Assembly (NCBI GenBank): GCA_003519485.1
Contig: DOWQ01000143.1
Span: 3,545 to 9,999, forward strand
Direction: 5' to 3'
DNA length: 6,455 nucleotides
Origin: Streptomyces sp.
GTDB lineage: Bacteria; Actinomycetota; Actinomycetes; Streptomycetales; Streptomycetaceae
The notes below the pieces were generated by a model. The model was not told the origin of the DNA and ran no database searches. It saw only the letters and a program-made list of their open reading frames with translations. This document shows, one piece after another, positions 1 to 4,276 of the stretch. The position numbers and the translations under genes are program-made. The first letter of the stretch is position 1; each line of letters starts with the position of its first letter.

Positions 1-48
1 CGGACCCGGAGCCGGACCCGGAGTACGGTGCCGGAGTACGGTGCCGGG
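1..48. repeat. Short GC-rich tandem direct repeats
   Basis: Two consecutive pairs of direct repeats are visible: CGGACCCGGAG at 1-11 and 13-23, then TACGGTGCCGG at 24-34 and 37-47. The left neighbour is outside the window. The repeats may be the tail of a low-complexity coding region: one plus frame ends at a TGA at 52-54 after a run of Arg, Thr and Ser. They may equally be intergenic. No function is assigned. Confidence 0.6.
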
Positions 49-404
49 CCGTGACCGGACCGGGCCCCCTGGGCACCCACCTGGGCGTTACGCGACGCCG
101 GCCACCGACTGCGGCGAACGCTTCCGCAGGATCTCCACAGGTCTGCCTGCCTGCCGGGCAGCGAGGCGGCCGGCGCCGATCAGCCGTGACGCGGCGGCGC
201 GCCCCTTCCGACGTCAAGTCGCAGCGGCCGGCCGTCGGACGGCGGGCGGCTCATGGTCCGCTCTCGAAGTCCTCCGGGGGGATGACCTCAGGGTCCGCGC
301 CGTGCCGAGAGGACAGCGCCGAACTGGTGCCATGCGGCGAAGTCCGCACTTCCGTGCCATGTCGGAGCATCCGCCTCTCGGTCGGACGGCAGGTCTCCCG
401 ACGT
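49..404. other. No convincing gene; GC-rich intergenic or degenerate DNA
   Basis: Several frames are open here, as expected at this GC content. Their translations are rich in Arg, Pro and Ala and show no recognisable domain, so I read them as spurious. The only candidate I would keep is a 39-codon minus-strand ORF at 251-370, listed separately. Short G/C palindromes occur, for example GCCGT-CGG-ACGGC at 231-243. None has the length or position to call a terminator with confidence. I see no tRNA, operator or insertion sequence end. Confidence 0.5.
251..370 (-). CDS. Possible small hypothetical protein (39 aa)
   Basis: This is a weak candidate. The frame starts with ATG at 370-368, and GAGAGG lies just upstream, somewhat closer than is ideal for a ribosome binding site. 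It ends with TGA at 253-251. The C-terminal half, ending PEVIPPEDFESGP, has a more natural residue mix than the Arg/Pro-rich overlapping frames, and third positions are mostly G or C. It lies downstream of the XRE regulator on the same strand, 34 bases past that gene's stop. I recognise no family, and it may be a chance ORF. Confidence 0.22.
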   Translation of the reverse strand: MLRHGTEVRTSPHGTSSALSSRHGADPEVIPPEDFESGP

Positions 405-680
405 TCACGCCGACATGGCCCGGCCGCCGCTGTCGGCATCCTCTGCGCAGGCTGTGGCCAGGTCGTCCAGCGACAGATCCAGCGCGTGCGCCAGGGCCGC
501 CACGGTGAAGAAGGCCGGGGTCGGGGCCCGGCCGGTCTCGATCTTGCGAAGTGTCTCCGCGGACACCCCGGCCGCCGCAGCCACGTCCACCATGCTGCGG
601 TCACCGCGGGCCTCGCGGAGCAGGGCTCCGAACCGCTCTCCACGTTGTCGCTCTTGCGGGCTCAAAGGAACTCTCACCAT
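405..680 (-). CDS. XRE-family helix-turn-helix transcriptional regulator (91 aa)
   Basis: This is a small DNA-binding protein made almost only of one Cro/C1-type (XRE) helix-turn-helix domain, at about residues 14-78. The pattern GALLREAR, then VDVAAAAGVSAETLRKIETGR, then FFTVAALAHALDLSLDDLA is the usual five-helix layout, and the AAGVSAETLRKIE stretch covers the turn and recognition helix. No second sensory or enzymatic domain is present. I chose the ATG at 680-678, although the frame stays open far upstream, because everything upstream is antisense to the aminopeptidase gene. The start also lies 7 bases after a good -10 box, which suggests a leaderless transcript. It is divergent from the methionine aminopeptidase gene, and a palindrome sits between them. 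I infer that it represses itself and its neighbour. Family assignment is firm; the target is inference. Confidence 0.86.
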   Translation of the reverse strand: MVRVPLSPQERQRGERFGALLREARGDRSMVDVAAAAGVSAETLRKIETGRAPTPAFFTVAALAHALDLSLDDLATACAEDADSGGRAMSA

Positions 681-693
681 GCCCGTGATACTA
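681..693 (-). promoter_or_regulatory. Promoter -10 box of the XRE regulator, probably leaderless
   Basis: Read on the minus strand, TAGTAT (693-688) fits the TANNNT -10 pattern. It is followed by seven bases and then the ATG at 680. That spacing puts the transcription start at or next to the A of the start codon. No ribosome binding site fits in this gap. A leaderless transcript, common in actinobacteria, is the simplest reading. Confidence 0.5.
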
Positions 694-709
694 ATACCGG
701 TATAAGTAT
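688..709. promoter_or_regulatory. 22-bp AT-rich palindromic operator between divergent genes
   Basis: The half-sites ATACTAATACC (688-698) and GGTATAAGTAT (699-709) are reverse complements except for one position (A693 against A704). The core ATACCGGTAT is a perfect 10-bp palindrome. It stands out as strikingly AT-rich in a very GC-rich window. It overlaps the likely -10 elements of both divergent genes, as expected for an autoregulatory site of the XRE regulator at 405-680. Binding by that regulator is inferred. Confidence 0.72.
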
Positions 710-733
710 TGGGTAGCGTCGCATCGCAGGGAG
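701..733 (+). promoter_or_regulatory. Promoter -10 and ribosome binding site of the methionine aminopeptidase gene
   Basis: TATAAG at 701-706 is a five-of-six match to the -10 consensus and lies in the right half of the palindrome. No good -35 is seen at the proper distance. The ribosome binding site AGGGAG (728-733) ends 7 bases before the ATG at 741 and fixes that start. A repressor bound at the palindrome would block this promoter. Confidence 0.5.
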
Positions 734-740
734 TCACGAC

Positions 741-1508
741 ATGGTGGAGATCAAGACCGACACGGCACTGGAGGCGATGCGTGAAGCCGGACGCGTCGTG
801 GCCGAGGCCCTCGCAGCGGCCCGCCAATCGGCAGCCGTGGGGGTCCGCCTGCGCGAGCTCGACGAAGCCGCCCGCGCCGTCCTGTCCAAGGCCGTGGCGC
901 GCTCCCCGTTTCTGGGTTACCAGCCCTCCTTCGCCCCCACCCCCTTCCCCGGGGTGATCTGTGCCTCCGTCAACGACGCCCTCGTGCACGGCATCCCGGA
1001 CGACTACCGCCTGCGCGACGGCGACCTGGTCAGCATCGACTGCGGAGCCGAACTCGGCGGCTGGACCGGTGACGCCGCGATCAGCTTCACCGTCGGCACC
1101 GCCCGCCCCGCCGACCTGGAACTCATAGCCGCCACCCAGCAGGCACTGGACGCCGGCATCGCCGCCGCCACCGTCGGCCACCGCATCGGAGACATCTCCC
1201 ACGCCATCAGCACCGTGGCCCGCACCGCTGACTGCGGCATGCCGGCCGACTTCGGCGGCCACGGCATCGGCCGCCGGATGCACGAAGACCCCTACGTCCC
1301 CAACCAAGGACGCCCCGGCCGAGGCTTCCCCCTGCGTCACGGCCTCACCCTCGCCATCGAACCCATGCTCATGTCCGGAGGACGCAACGACTACCGCACC
1401 GACCCCGACGGATGGACCCTGCGCACGATCGACGGCAGCCGCGCCGCCCACATCGAACACACCATCGCCATCACCCAGGACGGCCCCCGCATCCTCACCC
1501 TGCCCTGA
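741..1508 (+). CDS. map: Type I methionine aminopeptidase (255 aa)
   Basis: This metalloenzyme removes the initiator methionine from nascent proteins in the cytoplasm. It is full length for a bacterial type I enzyme, with the pita-bread fold and no N-terminal extension. All five metal ligands are present: Asp100 in SIDCGAE, Asp111 in WTGDAA, His174 in GGHGIG, Glu207 in AIEPML and Glu239 in HIEHT. The substrate-binding histidines His84 (LVHGIP) and His181 (MHEDP) are also kept. AGGGAG lies 7 bases before the ATG. Housekeeping map genes usually sit in the secY/adk ribosomal region. This one stands alone beside a divergent XRE regulator, so it is probably an accessory, regulated paralogue; that role is inference. 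The protein looks fully functional. Confidence 0.96.
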   Translation: MVEIKTDTALEAMREAGRVVAEALAAARQSAAVGVRLRELDEAARAVLSKAVARSPFLGYQPSFAPTPFPGVICASVNDALVHGIPDDYRLRDGDLVSIDCGAELGGWTGDAAISFTVGTARPADLELIAATQQALDAGIAAATVGHRIGDISHAISTVARTADCGMPADFGGHGIGRRMHEDPYVPNQGRPGRGFPLRHGLTLAIEPMLMSGGRNDYRTDPDGWTLRTIDGSRAAHIEHTIAITQDGPRILTLP

Positions 1509-1610
1509 CCTCGACCCCGCTCACACGCGGCAGCAGACGACGTCGGCCGCTCTCGGGGGAGCAGACCTGCGCTCACAGGCCGGATTGCACCACCACCGAC
1601 CTGGACCCAG
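1509..1610. other. Spacer after map; no clear terminator or gene
   Basis: Only weak short hairpins are found, such as GCTCT/GGAGC around 1550-1563, with no T-run. If the downstream VOC remnant was once complete, its N-terminal codons should have been here, but I see no VOC-like residues in any frame. Confidence 0.4.
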
Positions 1611-1831
1611 GTGTTCGTCTTCCAGCGGGCAGTGGGCCACCGGCCGCCACAGTGGCCGGACCCCTCCCGGCCCCAGCATATTCATCCGGACTTCGCTGTC
1701 CCGGACCTGGACCGCGCGCAGGAGCAGGTACTGGCCTGGTTGCGACGGTGCTGGAGGAAGGCCCCGAAGGGCGGAGCTGGCGGGTCTGTGCGGATCCGGA
1801 GGGACATCCTTTCTGCCTGGTCCGCCACTGA
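1611..1831 (+). pseudogene. VOC-family (glyoxalase/bleomycin-resistance fold) protein remnant, N-truncated and frameshifted
   Basis: From about 1614 one frame reads VFQRAVGHRPPQWPDP, then HPDFAVPDLDRAQEQVLA. This is the middle of an actinobacterial glyoxalase-like VOC protein. The homology then moves to the preceding frame at about 1735: VATVLEEGPEGRSWRV, then ADPEGHPFCLVRH, ending at TGA 1829-1831. A single missing base in the GCCTGG at 1734-1739 explains the change, since family members usually read ALGA at this point. About the first 55 residues, the first half of the fold, are absent upstream. The unshifted frame runs on as a Ser/Arg/Pro-rich tail with no resemblance to the family. Both lesions make this a dead gene. 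The original substrate cannot be told. Confidence 0.8.
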
Positions 1832-2044
1832 AGGCGAACTCGGAGGGCGGAAGCGGCCGTCACCCACGAGTCGGCGAGGCGTGACGGCGAGCGTCTTCCC
1901 GTCCGTCCCCGGCTTCGGCAACCGCCGGAGTGGCTGCCGCAGTCGAGCCGCGATGCCGCCCGTGACCCTGCCCTACGGACGTGACCCGGCCCCGGCGGAG
2001 ACGGGGGGGCCGGGCCACGGGCGGGCGCGCGGCCGGCCGGTGTG
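1832..2044. other. Intergenic region between convergent units
   Basis: No gene is supported here. The only structure is the GC-rich hairpin at 1981-2018, listed separately. Open frames crossing the region are Arg/Gly/Pro-rich and resemble no family. Confidence 0.5.
1981..2018 (-). terminator. GC-rich hairpin, probable terminator of the aconitase X operon
   Basis: The arms 1981-1993 (GTGACCCGGCCCC) and 2006-2018 (GGGGCCGGGCCAC) pair over 13 positions with one mismatch, leaving a 12-base loop. The hairpin begins 27 bases beyond the stop codon of the minus-strand small-subunit gene. It also faces the end of the plus-strand VOC remnant. There is no T-tract on either strand, which is common for actinobacterial terminators. 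It could act in both directions. Confidence 0.55.
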
Positions 2045-2509
2045 TCAGGCGGGCGTGCGATCCGTGACCGTCACCTCGGAGCGTTCGGCGGACGCGTCGA
2101 CGCTCAGCCCGGCTCCGTCCGGGAGCGCGGCGAAGTCGTCCGCCGAGAGGAGCACCACCGGCGTCCGGATGCCGTAGAGCTCGTCGGCGACGATGGCCCC
2201 GAGCACCACGATGGCATCCGCTTCCGTCATGAGGATCGTGACCGGCCCGGTGCCGGCCCGAAGTTGCTCGGCCAGGACGCTGGAGCTGGAGCTGGATCCG
2301 CGCCCCGAGGTCATGGCCAGCACCCGGCCAGCCATGGTGCTGCCGTACTGCGGGTGATGGCGGTCGATGATGCGGCCGTCGTGGCCGGTGCCACCCCAGA
2401 AGGACAGCGGTGACTCGAGCTTCAGCACGCGTCCGGAGCCGGTGCCGGGGTGCAGCGTGGTGCCGTCGATCGGAGCCGGCGGCGGGGAGTCAGCCGAGGA
2501 GCGTGTCAT
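2045..2509 (-). CDS. Aconitase X swivel-domain small subunit (DUF126 family, 154 aa)
   Basis: This is the small subunit of a two-component aconitase X (AcnX), an iron-sulfur hydro-lyase. Characterised bacterial relatives dehydrate cis-3-hydroxy-L-proline, while archaeal ones act on phosphomevalonate. The swivel domain is complete. It has LESPLSFWGG (31-40), the GRIIDRHHPQYG block (45-56), the Ser-rich GRGSSSSSSVL loop (69-79) expected in the active site, and the IVADELYG block (106-113). The frame also allows a GTG one codon upstream. I prefer the ATG at 2509 because GGAAAGGTGG ends 6 bases before it. It overlaps the 3' end of the large-subunit gene by about 20 bases, so translation is coupled. 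The enzyme needs both subunits and its partner is broken, so this intact protein probably has no working partner unless a second copy exists. Confidence 0.9.
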   Translation of the reverse strand: MTRSSADSPPPAPIDGTTLHPGTGSGRVLKLESPLSFWGGTGHDGRIIDRHHPQYGSTMAGRVLAMTSGRGSSSSSSVLAEQLRAGTGPVTILMTEADAIVVLGAIVADELYGIRTPVVLLSADDFAALPDGAGLSVDASAERSEVTVTDRTPA

Positions 2510-3475
2510 CACGCACCACCTTTCCGGACCGGGCGGACTCCACGCACTCGGTGAGGCTCGCCAGTACGACGTCGACGCCGAGGTTGGCCGGAGCGTAGTG
2601 GGCCCACTTGCCCGAGTTCGTCATGACGACGCGGGTGCCGGGCCTGAGGATTGAGGTCACATAGGTGCAGGTGTCGACGACGATCCGGACGCCGGCCCGC
2701 TCGAGGGGCTCGACCAGCCCGCGCGCGGTCGCCTCGGCCAGCACCGTGCGGCCGGTCGACAGATAGAAGGACACCTCCTCGTGCAACGGCTGCCCGGACT
2801 CCAGGAGCTCGGCCAGGGCCGCCACTTCGGCCAGGGAGGCGTGCGGGGTACCGATGCTGACCGCGTCCAGCCGGGTGCTCGTCGCGGTACTGAGCGCCGC
2901 GCGCGCCTCCCGCAGCCGGCCGGGTGTGACGGCCACGGTGCGGTACGGCTCCCGGCCGTGCAGCGCGGCGTCCAGCGTGGGCGCTTCGGGCGTCACCCCC
3001 ACCGCGTGGAACAGCGCGACACCCCCGGAGGAGGCGGCCGCCGCCCCCAGCGCCTTCTGTCGAGGAAGTCCCCGTAGCGGTCGGTGCGCGCGCCCAGCAC
3101 CGAGTTGGCGAAGACGATGGCGTTGGACTCGGCCCAGGCGATGTGTTCCCCGAGGCCGGGGCGGGCGTCCAACTGGTACGGAGCGCAGGTCCAGGTGGCC
3201 CGGGCGCCGAGTCTCGGTACGCGGGTGCGGGCGCCCAGCTCTGCCAGCCGCTCCGCGAAGTCGAGGCCCGCCCTGCCGTGGAAGAGGCAGCTGTCGATGT
3301 GCGCGGAGGAGATCTCCACCAGCCGGCGGGCGCCGCGCACCCGCGCCAGGCCGAGGACGACCCGCATCGCCATGGCGGGCCCCGGACCCAGGTCGCCGTT
3401 CAGCATCGAGCGTTCGTGGCAGGTGAGTTCGGGCTCGCTCAACGCGGCTGTCGTACTACCGGTTCGGGATACCAA
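2490..3475 (-). pseudogene. Aconitase X catalytic large subunit (DUF521 family), broken by internal deletion and frameshift
   Basis: The N-terminal part starts at TTG 3475, with AGAAGGGG 8 bases upstream. It runs 139 residues with clear AcnX signatures: ERSMLNGDLGP, EISSAHIDSCLFHG, TCAPYQ, then GEHIAWAESNAIVFANSVLGART and YGDFLD. After the GAC at 3061-3059 this frame becomes Arg/Pro-rich and stops at 2993. The homology resumes in another frame at 3056 with KALGAAAASSGGVALFHA, then GVTPEAPTLDAALHG. It continues through CTYVTSILRPGTRVVMTNSGKWAHYAPANLG to the stop at 2490. The two parts total about 327 residues, where the family has around 400. About 55-65 residues that normally separate FLD from KALG are therefore missing, and the net loss is not a multiple of three. 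Neither fragment alone holds the full iron-sulfur and substrate site. Assembly error is the main alternative. Confidence 0.86.
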
Positions 3476-3483
3476 CGGAATCG

Positions 3484-3491
3484 CCCCTTCT
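3484..3491 (-). promoter_or_regulatory. Ribosome binding site deciding a TTG start for the AcnX large subunit
   Basis: AGAAGGGG (3491-3484) lies 8 bases from the TTG at 3475-3473. It begins at the last base of the regulator's TGA stop (3493-3491), so the two genes are translationally linked. No ATG or GTG in frame has comparable support; the next in-frame TTG, at 3442, has no ribosome binding site. Confidence 0.6.
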
Positions 3492-4264
3492 CAGCCGGAC
3501 TCACGCGCGGCGCCCGCGGTTCCGGCGGTGCCTGCCGGACTCGCAGCACCCCTCGTACCTGCCGTACCTGCCGGTTCCGCCGTGCCGCCGCCGGCTCCGG
3601 TGTGCTCTCCGGTCGCCCACTCGTGCCGGATGTGCTGGAGGTGTTCCGTCATGAGCCGCCGCAGCAGCTCTGCGTCACCCGCGGCCAGGGCCGCGAGGAG
3701 GGTGCGGTGCTCGGCCGCCGCCTCGTCGAGCATCCCCTTGTCCGCCAGCTCCGCCATGCCGTAGAGGCGGGTCTGGTCGCGCAGGACGGCCACCTGGTCG
3801 ACGAGCCTGCGATTGCCGTTCAGCTCCAGGAGGGCGAGATGGAAGTCCCGGTCGCGGGCCAGGAAGGTGTTGACGTCACCCGCCGCGGCGGCCCGCTCGA
3901 TGGCTTCCACCTTCTCCCCGAGGGCCGCCATGTGCGCCGAGAGGTCCGTGCCGGCCAGGTTGACCACGGCCGGCACCTCGAGCAGCAGCCGGAGTTCGAA
4001 GACCTCGGCCAGGTCCTGCTCGGTGAGCTCGGTGAGCCGGAACCCCCGGTTGCGGACCGGTTCCATGATGCCCTCGTTGGCCAGCGTCAGCATCGCCTCG
4101 CGGACCGGCGAGACCGAGACGCCCAGCCGTCTGGCCAGCGCAGACGCGGAGTACAGCTCGCCCGGGTGGACCTGCCCGGAGACTATCGCCTGGCGCAGCA
4201 CCTCCAGGGCGCGGTCGCGCAGGCTCTCCGTGCGGTGCAGGCGGTCCGTCGGAAATTCCTTCAT
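3491..4264 (-). CDS. GntR-family transcriptional regulator, FCD (FadR C-terminal) subfamily (257 aa)
   Basis: This is a metabolite-responsive DNA-binding regulator. The N-terminal winged helix is at about residues 14-78, with SASALARRLGVSVSPVREAMLTLANEGIM and the wing NRGFRLTELT. An all-helical FCD ligand domain follows at about 84-215. Its metal-binding set is complete by position: Asp138 and His142 (RDRDFH), His186 (EHRTLLAAL) and His208 (EHLQHI). After residue 218 there is an unusual low-complexity tail of Gly, Ala and Thr. The ATG at 4264 follows AGGAA (4278-4274), which overlaps the tnpB stop codon. It heads the aconitase X genes, 15 bases from the large subunit, so it most likely controls them in response to an imino acid or hydroxy acid; the ligand is inference. 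Its own native upstream promoter appears displaced by the IS607 element. Confidence 0.94.
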   Translation of the reverse strand: MKEFPTDRLHRTESLRDRALEVLRQAIVSGQVHPGELYSASALARRLGVSVSPVREAMLTLANEGIMEPVRNRGFRLTELTEQDLAEVFELRLLLEVPAVVNLAGTDLSAHMAALGEKVEAIERAAAAGDVNTFLARDRDFHLALLELNGNRRLVDQVAVLRDQTRLYGMAELADKGMLDEAAAEHRTLLAALAAGDAELLRRLMTEHLQHIRHEWATGEHTGAGGGTAEPAGTAGTRGAASPAGTAGTAGAARESG

Positions 4265-4276
4265 CGGCTACCGTTC

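Noticed and set aside
405..1460. Long 351-codon minus-strand frame that includes the XRE regulator
   Set aside because: Residues before the MVRVPLSP start are Gly/Ala/Asp-rich antisense of the aminopeptidase gene and cross the promoter palindrome. Only the last 91 residues form a real protein.
1530..1565. Hairpin after map as a terminator
   Set aside because: The stems are only about five pairs with wobble, and there is no T-run. It is not distinguishable from background in this GC-rich DNA.
1736..2177. Continuation of the plus-strand frame past the VOC remnant as a 188-residue protein
   Set aside because: After the frameshift point the translation no longer resembles the family and runs into the end of the convergent small-subunit gene.
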